Made by a program: the position numbers and the translations under genes. A DNA stretch of 64,000 nucleotides from JAVJRN01 sp040218415 (GTDB taxonomy: Bacteria; Bacteroidota; Bacteroidia; Cytophagales; Cyclobacteriaceae). Positions within the stretch are counted from its first letter, which is position 1; the number at the start of each line of letters is the position of its first letter. Location of the stretch: assembly GCA_040218415.1 (NCBI GenBank), contig JAVJRN010000080.1:1-64000 (forward strand), read 5' to 3'. A model generated the notes under the pieces. That model worked only from the letters and a program-made list of their open reading frames with translations, had not been told where the DNA came from and made no database searches. Of the stretch, positions 6,284 to 15,354 are shown piece after piece.

Positions 6284-9226
6284 ATGAGTAGGACGGCACA
6301 CGATACTGACAAACCAATAGACTACACTCTTGTAAGAAGGCGCCTGATACTTCTATTTATTTTTGTGGTCTTAGGTGTCGTGAGTCTTGTTTTATTTCTC
6401 AACTATAAGCTCACCAAGTCAATAGAGCAGAATGAGAACATCACCGAGTTGGTTAATATTTCTGGTAGACAAAGAATGCTCAGTCAAAACTTGGCAAAGA
6501 ATGCGCTGCTCTACCAGCGTACTCACGATGCTAAGTTGTTGATGCGCATTGATTCTATTGAATCAAATTTGAGCGCCAATTATCAGCGCCTCAAAGACTA
6601 TGATTTTGATTTCCAAAAGGAGGCATGGTCCAATAGTATTGGTCGTTATTTTTCGCAGGTCTTACTTCTGCAAGCACCCTTGTTAGATGCGGCAGATGGA
6701 TTGAAAGGTGCTACTGATAAGGAATCTATCGATTATTACGTAGACGAAATCCTACGTTGTGAGCGCAAGTTCCTTCCGGTGATGGAGGCTTTTACTTCTC
6801 GCTATGCTTTGATTGGGTCAGGAATAATTAGACAGACCAAAGAAAACATTACTGAGCAGAATTACATTAACACCTTCTCTATTGTTGTGGCCGCAACAAT
6901 CGTGTTATTAATTACATTATACATTATCAAAGGCTATGCGAGCCAGCTCCAAAGATCAAAAGTGGCATTAAATGAAGTGCTCGAAAGTGAGCAACAAAAG
7001 GTTGAAAAATTAGAGCTTTTGACCTCTTCTATAAATGTGGGGATTTGGGAAAAAAGCATTTCTAAAAAGACCGAAAGCTGGTCAGAAGCGCTCTATCGAA
7101 TCTTGGGTTATAGCGCTGGCGAAATTGAAGGAACAGCCGAAGAGTTTTTAAAACATGTTCATCCTGACGACCTCTCCCAGCTGAATGAGGCCATCCAATT
7201 CTCCATAGAGACGAGTATACCCAGCACAACGGAACTTAGGGTAAAAACCAAAGACGGCTGGTATAAGTGGCTGGAGGCAACAGGAAATGCGAAACGTAAC
7301 TCCGCCGGGAAACTAGAATTGCTTATTGGTGGACTTATCGATATTCATGAAAAAAAGCTACTGGCTATTCAGTTAAATGCTTTTGTAGATAGATCGCCTG
7401 CAGCCATCGCCATGTTCGATTTGAATATGGATTTCATGTTTGTTAGTCAAAGGTGGGTAGAAGATTATCATACCAATTGGAGACAACTAGTAGGTTATAA
7501 TTTTTATGAGGTTTATGCTGAAAACGCTCGCATTTGGCGCCCTATTCATGAAGATTGTCTACGTGATGGGATCGTTTCTTCGGGTAAAGAAGATCCCATA
7601 ACGATCAAAGATGGTTCCGTAAGTTGGATCAAGTGGGAGGTGAGGCCTTGGTATATTTCAAAAGAAGAAATTGGAGGCCTGCTCATGTTCACCACGGATG
7701 TAACTGAAAATAGGCAGAAACTAATAGAGCTAAATAACGCAAAACGTGCCGCTGAGGCTGCCTCAAAAGCCAAAGAGACTTTTTTGACCACCATGAGTCA
7801 CGAAATCAGAACACCTATTACGGCAATAGCAGGTGTGACACAAATATTACTTAGTGAAAATCCTAGAAAAGATCAGAAAGAGCACCTAGACTTACTCAAA
7901 TTCTCTGGTGATAATTTGCTGAATTTGATCAATGATATTCTCGACTTGTCGAAAATAGATGCGGGCAAAATGGAGATCGAGGAGGTTCCATTTGACTTTC
8001 AATACTTGCTAAATAATATTAAAAATGCACTGAACTACAAGGCAAAGGAAAAAGGTATTGATTTTATTCTCAGTTATGACGAAAGGTTGCCAAATGTCCT
8101 GATAGGAGATGTTACAAGGCTTTCTCAAGTAATATTCAATCTTGCAGGTAATGCATTAAAATTTACCGAAAAGGGTCAAGTTTCTATTAAGACCACCTTT
8201 CTGGCCGAAAAAAACAATCAGGTTAAGTTTCGGGTATCGGTGAAAGATACTGGCATAGGTGTGCCTAAAGACAAGTGGAACACTATATTCAAGTCATTTG
8301 AGCAGGCAGACTCTGGAGTAACCAGAAACTATGGGGGTACTGGTATGGGGCTCTACATTACCAAAAAAATTCTTATGCTGATGGGCAGTAAGATAAAATT
8401 GGAGAGCACACCGGGAAAAGGCTCAGAGTTTTACTTTGACCTGAAACTTGCCATAGGATCTATGGACCTGAGTATAGAAAGTCAGGACTTCAATTGGCCG
8501 GCACATTTTAAGGGCAATAGTTATCGTGTATTAATCGCCGAGGATAGCGAGTCTAATCAATACCTTATCAAGAACTATCTTGAAAAGGTCAACATTGCCT
8601 TTGACATAGCCATGAATGGAGAGCAAGCCATAAAGATGATTGGTGATAAAGAGTATCACATTGTATTTATGGATTTACAAATGCCAGTGATGGATGGTTA
8701 TACGGCCGCAATCAAAATTCGTAAAATGGAAGGCGAATATTTTAAGCAGATTCCAATTATAGCCCTGACCGCTGATGCCTTTTCCAATGTCAAAGATGTC
8801 ACCGTGTCTGCAGGCATGACTGGCTACATCAGTAAGCCCTTTAAGCCGTCAGAAATGTACAGTGCAATCGACAAGAACGCCACTAAGCCGATTTACCAAG
8901 AGACAGATTACCTGAATCTCGTTGCGGCACTTACGGATCATTGTGATGGAGACCGTGAATTTATAGAAGAGTTTTCGGGCATCTGTACAAGAAGCTATTC
9001 AGAGTTGAGCCAAGAGTTAAAACTATCTTTTAAATCGAAAGATCATCAAAGACTTAAAAATATTTTACATAAAATAAAACCGCTGAATGAAATGCTCCAC
9101 CTCCATAAGCTGAATACAGTATTGGCCAACATTGAGGAAAGACCATTCGAACAATCAATTGACAATCAAATGATAGAAATTGATAAGATCATAAAGTATT
9201 TAGGCAATATTGGACATGGGGAATAA
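6284..9226 (+). CDS. Hybrid sensor histidine kinase with receiver and Hpt domains
   Basis: This 980-residue inner-membrane kinase has one transmembrane helix (about 22-42), a periplasmic helical domain starting NISGRQRMLSQNLAKN that matches the PilJ/NarX-like type IV pilus chemoreceptor N-domain, and a second helix near 203-217. Two PAS domains follow (about 240-355 and 365-485). HisKA has its phospho-acceptor at His506 (SHEIRTP), then HATPase_c, a receiver domain with Asp797 (FMDLQMP), and a C-terminal Hpt-like helical domain with His929. It can thus run a complete internal His-Asp-His relay and pass phosphate to the separate receiver 53 bp downstream. The three downstream genes appear to be its output. 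Confidence 0.9.
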   Translation: MSRTAHDTDKPIDYTLVRRRLILLFIFVVLGVVSLVLFLNYKLTKSIEQNENITELVNISGRQRMLSQNLAKNALLYQRTHDAKLLMRIDSIESNLSANYQRLKDYDFDFQKEAWSNSIGRYFSQVLLLQAPLLDAADGLKGATDKESIDYYVDEILRCERKFLPVMEAFTSRYALIGSGIIRQTKENITEQNYINTFSIVVAATIVLLITLYIIKGYASQLQRSKVALNEVLESEQQKVEKLELLTSSINVGIWEKSISKKTESWSEALYRILGYSAGEIEGTAEEFLKHVHPDDLSQLNEAIQFSIETSIPSTTELRVKTKDGWYKWLEATGNAKRNSAGKLELLIGGLIDIHEKKLLAIQLNAFVDRSPAAIAMFDLNMDFMFVSQRWVEDYHTNWRQLVGYNFYEVYAENARIWRPIHEDCLRDGIVSSGKEDPITIKDGSVSWIKWEVRPWYISKEEIGGLLMFTTDVTENRQKLIELNNAKRAAEAASKAKETFLTTMSHEIRTPITAIAGVTQILLSENPRKDQKEHLDLLKFSGDNLLNLINDILDLSKIDAGKMEIEEVPFDFQYLLNNIKNALNYKAKEKGIDFILSYDERLPNVLIGDVTRLSQVIFNLAGNALKFTEKGQVSIKTTFLAEKNNQVKFRVSVKDTGIGVPKDKWNTIFKSFEQADSGVTRNYGGTGMGLYITKKILMLMGSKIKLESTPGKGSEFYFDLKLAIGSMDLSIESQDFNWPAHFKGNSYRVLIAEDSESNQYLIKNYLEKVNIAFDIAMNGEQAIKMIGDKEYHIVFMDLQMPVMDGYTAAIKIRKMEGEYFKQIPIIALTADAFSNVKDVTVSAGMTGYISKPFKPSEMYSAIDKNATKPIYQETDYLNLVAALTDHCDGDREFIEEFSGICTRSYSELSQELKLSFKSKDHQRLKNILHKIKPLNEMLHLHKLNTVLANIEERPFEQSIDNQMIEIDKIIKYLGNIGHGE

Positions 9227-9279
9227 TTATACCGTTATTTTGTCCTTGAAAACAATAGTTACAAAAATTTCTGTCATTC

Positions 9280-9654
9280 ATGTCTTTTGACATCAAACTT
9301 TTGATATGTGAAGATAACGAAGCGCTATCTAGCCTTATGCGCTTCAAACTCCTGAGGGCGGGCTTTAAAGAGTGTGTGGTCGCCGAAGATGGGAAAAAAG
9401 CCAAACAGCTATTGGAAGAACAGACCTTTGATTTAATTATTACGGATATTCATATGCCTTACAGTTCTGGCTTAGAGCTGACCACTTACATCCGTGAAGA
9501 TCTGAAGCTGGATACACCCATCATTATATTATCATCAGAAAGTATTGAAGGAACCGTGCTTACAGGTTTCGAGCTGGGCATCAACGATTTTTTACCAAAG
9601 CCATTTAGCCCCAATGAGCTGATCGTAAGGGTTAAAAAGCTATTGAAATTGTAG
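9280..9654 (+). CDS. Single-domain response regulator (CheY-like)
   Basis: The 124-residue protein is a receiver domain alone: acidic pocket CEDNE near residue 10, phospho-acceptor Asp56 (IITDIHMP), Ser/Thr switch in ILSSES and Lys in FLPKPF. It has no output domain, so it should act by protein contact. Lying between the hybrid kinase and the HEAT/glycosyltransferase genes, it most likely accepts phosphate from the kinase Hpt domain and binds one of the two downstream membrane proteins. That coupling is inference from gene order. Confidence 0.88.
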   Translation: MSFDIKLLICEDNEALSSLMRFKLLRAGFKECVVAEDGKKAKQLLEEQTFDLIITDIHMPYSSGLELTTYIREDLKLDTPIIILSSESIEGTVLTGFELGINDFLPKPFSPNELIVRVKKLLKL

Positions 9655-9656
9655 TC

Positions 9657-10748
9657 TTGGCCGGAGATCTGATTTACGTATTAATCTATTGTAATGTATT
9701 ACTTTTAGCCGTTGTTTTTTTGCTTTTTGGAAGCATCATCATAATCCGAACCGCCAAAAAAGCCAAGCTTGAAAATAAGGCTTTCTTTCTCAAGAAAGTG
9801 ACCCAGTCTTTGAATAGGTATTTGATTGCGACTACAGAAAAGGAAGGACTGGAAGAGGTTGGATTTGATGATTTTCAGCTGAAAAAAATCAAAAAAACAC
9901 TCTATACAAAGAATAGGAAAAATTATCTTATCACCCATCTTTTAAGTCTTAAAAAGGAGTTATTCGGAGAAATGGATGAAGCTTTGGATCATGCTTATAG
10001 ATATTTAGCCTTGCACGAACATAGTTTGAGAAAAACAAAAAGCTGGGAGTCTAGCACCAGAGTTCAAGGCTTTCAAGAATTAAGCCTGTTCAAATCAAAA
10101 CTAGGCTTGTCGCCAATATTAAGGCATGTCAATAGTCGCAATTTGATGTTAAGGCAAGAGGCACAGGTAGCACTTGTCAAGTTAAGCACCAGAGAGCCAC
10201 TGTCTTTTTTCAGAAAACTATCTTTCGATATTACGGATTGGGAAAAGTTGCTGCTGTATAGCGAACTCACGGCTACAGAGTTTAAACATGATACCAACTT
10301 TGAGCAATATTTAAATAGCCCGTTTGATGGCGTAAATTCTTTTATTATCAGACTTTGCACGCTTTTTAAGAAAATTGAAACTATGAGTGCTATTAGGCAA
10401 CTTCTGAAAACAGAAAGCGCAGCGGTTGTTGTAATAGCTGGTCTGCTGGCCATTCGCGAAATGGGCGATGAAAGGGATATCGAGATCACTAAAGAATTGA
10501 TGCGGAAGCATGACAATGATCGGGTCACTATGAGCGGATTGAAAACTCTCGGGTCAATCGAAGATCCCGATGATTTGGATTTTATATCGTCATACCTTGA
10601 CCACCCAAACCCAGAGGTACAGTTCCAGGCCATGTATGCGCTCAACGAGATCACTTTTGAAGTAGGTCATTATTTGCAAAAGAAAAATGCAGTACTTTCC
10701 GAAGCTCATGATCATATGATATCACATATACAAAACCCGCTAAACTAA
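9657..10748 (+). CDS. Membrane-anchored HEAT-repeat protein
   Basis: This 363-residue protein begins with a hydrophobic N-terminal helix (about 5-30) and continues as a helical repeat region; the last ~150 residues contain HEAT/PBS-lyase-like repeats such as the segments around AGLLAIREMGDERDIEI and HPNPEVQFQAMYALNEI. Such scaffolds mediate protein-protein contacts. The start is TTG, two bases after the receiver stop; any later ATG would remove the membrane helix. Its stop codon overlaps the glycosyltransferase ATG by one base. A role as adaptor between receiver and glycosyltransferase is plausible but inferred. Confidence 0.78.
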   Translation: MAGDLIYVLIYCNVLLLAVVFLLFGSIIIIRTAKKAKLENKAFFLKKVTQSLNRYLIATTEKEGLEEVGFDDFQLKKIKKTLYTKNRKNYLITHLLSLKKELFGEMDEALDHAYRYLALHEHSLRKTKSWESSTRVQGFQELSLFKSKLGLSPILRHVNSRNLMLRQEAQVALVKLSTREPLSFFRKLSFDITDWEKLLLYSELTATEFKHDTNFEQYLNSPFDGVNSFIIRLCTLFKKIETMSAIRQLLKTESAAVVVIAGLLAIREMGDERDIEITKELMRKHDNDRVTMSGLKTLGSIEDPDDLDFISSYLDHPNPEVQFQAMYALNEITFEVGHYLQKKNAVLSEAHDHMISHIQNPLN

Positions 10749-12172
10749 TGGATTCTTTTATTCAAATAGCGGAGTATCTTTTTCTCATTTATGCAGTAGC
10801 GATATGCTCTTCTTATTTGCTTTTTGCACTTATTTCTTATTTCGCCATGAGGAGATACATGAAAAAAAACAGTTTTGTTGATTTCAAAAAAATATTATCT
10901 AGCCCTTTGGCGCCATCCATCTCTTTAATTGCGCCGGCGTATAACGAGGCAATGACCATCATTGATAATGTGAAAAGTTTGTTGTCCATCGAATACAATA
11001 ATTACGATGTGGTGATTGTGAATGATGGAAGCGCCGATGATACTATTGATAAATTGATAGCAGCCTTCCATTTGGAAAAAGTTCCTTTTTTTATTCCTAA
11101 CGAGTTGCCGTCAAAAAAAATCCGGGGAATATACAAGTCAAGCAATCGGGCTTTTAGAAGACTGGTAGTTGTAGATAAGGAAAACGGTGGCAAAGCGGAC
11201 GCATTGAATGCTGGCATAAGTGTGTCGAACAAAGAGCTAGTAGCGTGCATCGATGTGGACTGCATTATACAACCTGACGCGCTCATGAAAATGGCCAAAA
11301 CCTACTTGGAAAGCAGAGAAAATGTCATCGCGATAGGTGGTGTAGTAAGGATAGCCAACTCCTGCGTGATAGAAGACGGCAGACTGATTAAAGTAAACCT
11401 ACCCAAAGGTTTGCTTGCTCGATTTCAGGTTTTGGAATATATGCGTGCCTTTTTACTGGGTCGAATGGCTTGGAGCAGAATTAATGGATTAATGCTTATT
11501 TCGGGAGCTTTCGGACTTTTTAAACGTGAAACTGTGATGGAAGTCGGAGGCTATGATAGAGATACCGTGGGTGAGGATATGGAGCTTGTGGTAAGGATGC
11601 GACGACATATGATGGATCAAAAGCGGGTAGGTAAGGTGCTGTATATTCCCGATCCTTTGTGCTGGACAGAAGCGCCTTCGGATAAGAAAATTTTGAGCAG
11701 GCAAAGAAACCGCTGGGCCAGAGGAACCATAGAAACATTGGTTAAACACAGGGTCATGTTTTTTAATCCTAAGTATAAAGTGATCGGCTTAATTAGTTAT
11801 CCATATTGGTTTTTCTTTGAGTTTTTAGCGCCTTGGGTGGAGACTATTGGATTAATATTTTTCACCTATTTAACCATTACTCTCCAGGTTTCGTGGGTAT
11901 TTTCCTTGGGCCTATTCTCCTTTGTCTACTTGTTTGCGGTCATGATCAGTTTGCTTACTTTACTCGCCGAAGAAACCTCCTATTACAAATACAACGACGC
12001 AAGAGACTTCTATAAAATGACCCTAGTGGCCATCATGGAGCCTTTCTTATTTCATCCTTTTGTGGTAAAGTGGGCTATTGAAGGCAACATTGACAAATGG
12101 CGAGGGGTAAAAAGCTGGGGAAAAATGTCTCGAACTGGATTTGTACAAACTCCTGATAAAAAGAAGAGCTAG
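10748..12172 (+). CDS. Processive family 2 glycosyltransferase (PgaC/cellulose synthase-like)
   Basis: This 474-residue inner-membrane GT2 enzyme should polymerise or transfer sugars from an NDP-sugar. An N-terminal membrane helix (about 10-35) precedes the catalytic domain with all processive motifs: Asp93 (VNDGSADDT), KENGGKADALNAG, DVDC at 169-172, the catalytic ED pair near 275 (VGEDMEL) and QRNRW near 318-322. Two to four C-terminal membrane helices follow. It resembles PgaC/IcaA poly-N-acetylglucosamine synthase and hyaluronan-type synthases; the sugar is not determinable. Translation is coupled to the HEAT gene through the one-base overlap. No export porin or deacetylase gene is adjacent. 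Confidence 0.87.
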   Translation: MDSFIQIAEYLFLIYAVAICSSYLLFALISYFAMRRYMKKNSFVDFKKILSSPLAPSISLIAPAYNEAMTIIDNVKSLLSIEYNNYDVVIVNDGSADDTIDKLIAAFHLEKVPFFIPNELPSKKIRGIYKSSNRAFRRLVVVDKENGGKADALNAGISVSNKELVACIDVDCIIQPDALMKMAKTYLESRENVIAIGGVVRIANSCVIEDGRLIKVNLPKGLLARFQVLEYMRAFLLGRMAWSRINGLMLISGAFGLFKRETVMEVGGYDRDTVGEDMELVVRMRRHMMDQKRVGKVLYIPDPLCWTEAPSDKKILSRQRNRWARGTIETLVKHRVMFFNPKYKVIGLISYPYWFFFEFLAPWVETIGLIFFTYLTITLQVSWVFSLGLFSFVYLFAVMISLLTLLAEETSYYKYNDARDFYKMTLVAIMEPFLFHPFVVKWAIEGNIDKWRGVKSWGKMSRTGFVQTPDKKKS

Positions 12173-12355
12173 AATTTATCACATATAACTCAGTTAATCA
12201 CAGCATTATTGCTTCTATTAATTCATAGCCGCTCAGGTTAAAAGTAGATACATTGAATAGAGTCTATTTAGAAAAAAACACATTTTATAGATTCTGATGA
12301 TCTTCAAGACACTCATTTGTGTAATTATCTCATGGATTCCATGTAAGTTGGTCTC

Positions 12356-13600
12356 ATGAAATTACGGCAGATATTGACGCTCATCACCTTGATGACCATC
12401 GGGGAGTTGATTTTTTTACTTCCCTTTGTTATTACGCGAATTTTCAGGCCTACTTTTCTCAAAGTATTTGACATTACCAATCTCGAGCTAGGGACTGCAT
12501 TTTCGCTTTATGGTCTTATAGCTATGGTTGCCTATTTTTTCGGAGGCCCTCTGGCCGATCGGTTGTCGCCCAGAAAATTATTACCAATTTCGTTTGTGGC
12601 TACAGCACTTGGAGGGGTAGTCATGGCATTCATTCCCTCTGTATATGTGCTTTCGGCGCTCTATGGTTTTTGGGGTTTAACCACGATTTTACTCTTTTGG
12701 GCAGCTTATGTTAAAGCGCAACGAGAACTTGGAGTCAGTATTGGGCAGGGAAAATCTTTTGGGAGTATTGATGCTGGTCGAGGATTGGTGGCCGCCATCA
12801 TGGCTTCCTCCACAGTATTTTTATTAGACGCCTTTCTGCCTGTTTCGGCGGATGAGGCTTCTCTGCAGCAAATGTCTGATGCACTGAGTAAGATCATTTT
12901 GGTAGTAACCGCCATGACCGCATTAGGCGCTTTTTTAGCTTGGGTTTTCTTACCCAAAGAGGGACAAGGACATGTGACACCAAGCTTACCTCAAATCTCA
13001 TTGGAAGGTGTCAAACTCGCCTTAAAAAAGCGCAGTGTTTGGATGCAAGCGCTCATCGTTTTGTGTAGCTATGTTGGCTACAAGTCGATCGATGATTATT
13101 CCTTATATGCCAGTGTGGTCTTAGGATACGATGATGTAGAATCTGCACAATTGGCCTCTATATCGTTTTGGTTACGTCCCATTGCTGCAGTTTTGGCAGG
13201 CTTTCTTGGAGACCGATTTTTACATTCAAACATTATCACTGCGTGTTTTGCACTTATGGCACTTGGTACACTGAGCATTTCAAGTGGCTTTTTTATAGGT
13301 GGCGCGTCTTTTTTTATTTTCATGACCATTGTCATGACAAGTGCAGCGGTTTATGGATTACGCGGTTTGTATTTTGCCTTGTTCGAAGAATCAAAAGTAC
13401 CATTGACTATTACCGGTAGTGTGGCGGGAATAGTCTCGGTGATTGGCTATACACCCGATGTATTTATGGGGCCGATGATGGGTTACACGCTGGATACAAA
13501 TCCCGGTGCGTCAGGTCATGAAATATTTTTCGGAATAGTTGCGGTTTTTGCCATTATTGGCCTTGTCGCGACATTGCTTTTTAAGCGAAGTGTTAGGTGA
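12356..13600 (+). CDS. MFS transporter
   Basis: A 414-residue protein with about 12 hydrophobic segments and the MFS loop motif after helix 2 (GGPLADRLSPRK, around residues 63-74). A similar element (GFLGDRF) opens the second half. The general architecture resembles nitrate/nitrite-type or sugar-phosphate antiporters, but I cannot name a substrate. It follows the glycosyltransferase by 183 bp, too far to assume co-transcription. Confidence 0.82.
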   Translation: MKLRQILTLITLMTIGELIFLLPFVITRIFRPTFLKVFDITNLELGTAFSLYGLIAMVAYFFGGPLADRLSPRKLLPISFVATALGGVVMAFIPSVYVLSALYGFWGLTTILLFWAAYVKAQRELGVSIGQGKSFGSIDAGRGLVAAIMASSTVFLLDAFLPVSADEASLQQMSDALSKIILVVTAMTALGAFLAWVFLPKEGQGHVTPSLPQISLEGVKLALKKRSVWMQALIVLCSYVGYKSIDDYSLYASVVLGYDDVESAQLASISFWLRPIAAVLAGFLGDRFLHSNIITACFALMALGTLSISSGFFIGGASFFIFMTIVMTSAAVYGLRGLYFALFEESKVPLTITGSVAGIVSVIGYTPDVFMGPMMGYTLDTNPGASGHEIFFGIVAVFAIIGLVATLLFKRSVR

Positions 13601-13701
13601 TCATGGTTCCTCTTAAAGCGAAAAAGAGCGGGGCTGTAGAAATTATTTAGCGCTAAAAAGTAACTATCAACCAACTTCAGCGTAGCTTGGTAGCCTACAA
13701 T

Positions 13702-14313
13702 ATGTCAATCGTACGAAAGGTCAAGCAGGTACAAAAGGTATTTGAACTACTTGAGAAAGAAATGGCTGTTTTTCAGCAAAAAAGTGGTCTTGGTTGTTTG
13801 ACAGGATGCGGCAACTGCTGTACTAAGCCAGACATCTCCGCAGCGGTATTGGAGTTTTTGCCTTATGCTTTCGACCTTTTCCTTCAAAAAAAATCTCATA
13901 TTGTTAAAGAGCAGTTAACCAGTAACCCACAGCGTATTTGTCATATTTTCAAGAGTAATGGTTTAGGCGCTTTTGGTCATACGCTTGGAGGTTGTACGGA
14001 GTACCATAACCGTGGGCTCATTTGTCGGCTTTTTGGTTTTTCCACGGTGCGAGACAAGCTGGGCAAGCCTTTGCTTTCTACCTGTCGACTGATCAAGCAG
14101 ACTCAGGCGGAAGAATTAAGCCAAGCGGAAAAGCTGGTGCATGAAGGTATAGCTCCCGGTTATCTCTATTATTACCAAAAGCTCACACAAATAGATTTCA
14201 GAATGGGTCAGCAGTATTTGCCCATCAATGAGGCCATTATCAAGGCCATCGACGAGGTAGAAAACTACTATCATTACCGGCCTTTTCCCTATTCTTTTAG
14301 AAAATCAGCTTAA
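13702..14313 (+). CDS. YkgJ-like cysteine-cluster protein
   Basis: A 203-residue protein whose cysteines follow the YkgJ/UPF0153 pattern: CLTGCGNCC near residues 32-40, then GGC, LICRLFGF and STC further on, probably binding a metal or Fe-S cluster. The molecular role of the family is unknown. I place the start at the ATG at 13702 instead of a TTG five codons earlier. It converges on the transglutaminase-like gene. Confidence 0.75.
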   Translation: MSIVRKVKQVQKVFELLEKEMAVFQQKSGLGCLTGCGNCCTKPDISAAVLEFLPYAFDLFLQKKSHIVKEQLTSNPQRICHIFKSNGLGAFGHTLGGCTEYHNRGLICRLFGFSTVRDKLGKPLLSTCRLIKQTQAEELSQAEKLVHEGIAPGYLYYYQKLTQIDFRMGQQYLPINEAIIKAIDEVENYYHYRPFPYSFRKSA

Positions 14314-14407
14314 AATTGATCACGTATTCTATGATTTAGGAATAGCGCAGCACCTAGTTCGATGCGCCAATTTCACCGAGTAAATCTGGATCTGACTTAT
14401 ATTACTT

Positions 14408-15202
14408 TCAGGTCACAGGATCAATTTCTTCTACGGATACTTTTTGCGTAAGTGGGTATACAGGAAACCCAAACTGGGTATAAACGGCCACATCAGCGGC
14501 ATCTCTGCCATAACCAACCGAAACATAACCGTCCATGGTGGCGGTGCGCACGGCATCAAAAGAATACCACCTTCGACCCACATAAGCCTCGAACCAAGCA
14601 TGCATATCCATGGGCGCTAAGTGATGTAAGTAACCTACCACCATTCTGGCAGGTATGCTGATGCTACGACAAAGGCTGATTCCCAAATGAGCCAAATCAC
14701 GACATACGCCTGATTGCTTTTGGTTTACTTCTGTGGCGGACACAGGATAATTACTGCTGCCAGGAATGTAGCTGATATTTTGCTTTAACCAGCTTTCTAT
14801 TCTGGCCACTTGATTATAGCCCGGAGTTTCACCATTGGTTATATCCAAGGCCATTTGATTAAAGCGATCTGATTCACAGTATCGGCTGGGCATGAGGTAT
14901 TTTATGACCGAATCCGGAAGATCCTGAATTTCGACAAATGGAGCATCTATGCCATTGTTGTTTTTTTCCGATGTACGAACATCTGCCGTAGTTTTAATAG
15001 AAAAATGTCCAGGAGGAGCCACGAGCCTTTGGCAAAGGTTATCGTACAGGTCAGTAAACTCATACACAGGAATTGTCGGAGAAATACGATATTCTTCTCG
15101 CGCCACCCACTGCTTGGCGTTACTTCTAGGCCTCAACATCAATATAAATGGAGTAGGCTCAATAATATTAAATGAAAATTCACAGCTGGTTCTTAACCAC
15201 AT
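14408..15202 (-). CDS. Transglutaminase-like cysteine protease superfamily protein
   Basis: This 264-residue protein has an N-terminal beta-rich domain of the bacterial transglutaminase N type, then a transglutaminase core. The catalytic triad is visible as Cys (KQSGVCRDLAHL), His (MDMHAWFEAYV) and Asp (WYSFDAVR). No signal peptide is seen, so it is likely cytoplasmic. Members of this group are usually annotated as transglutaminase-like or peptidase-like enzymes without a known substrate. Confidence 0.85.
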   Translation of the reverse strand: MWLRTSCEFSFNIIEPTPFILMLRPRSNAKQWVAREEYRISPTIPVYEFTDLYDNLCQRLVAPPGHFSIKTTADVRTSEKNNNGIDAPFVEIQDLPDSVIKYLMPSRYCESDRFNQMALDITNGETPGYNQVARIESWLKQNISYIPGSSNYPVSATEVNQKQSGVCRDLAHLGISLCRSISIPARMVVGYLHHLAPMDMHAWFEAYVGRRWYSFDAVRTATMDGYVSVGYGRDAADVAVYTQFGFPVYPLTQKVSVEEIDPVT

Positions 15203-15285
15203 TGGATTGTATCTTTAGAGGAAACAAAGCTAGCTCCCTTATTGCGACAATATTCTAAATACTTACTGAAGGCTTGCTTTTATTC

Positions 15286-15320
15286 GTTTTGATGAGAGAT
15301 AAGACTTCTCCCATCAAAAC
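15286..15320 (-). terminator. Hairpin downstream of the aldo/keto reductase gene
   Basis: GTTTTGATG (86-94 of the 15200s) pairs with CATCAAAAC (15312-15320), and the stem continues as GAGA/TCTC past one mismatch. It lies 35 bp after the reductase stop codon. No strong U-tract follows, so termination is probable but not certain. Confidence 0.45.
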
Positions 15321-15354
15321 AAATATTTATGACCTAAGGCCTTCCCGAACAAGG

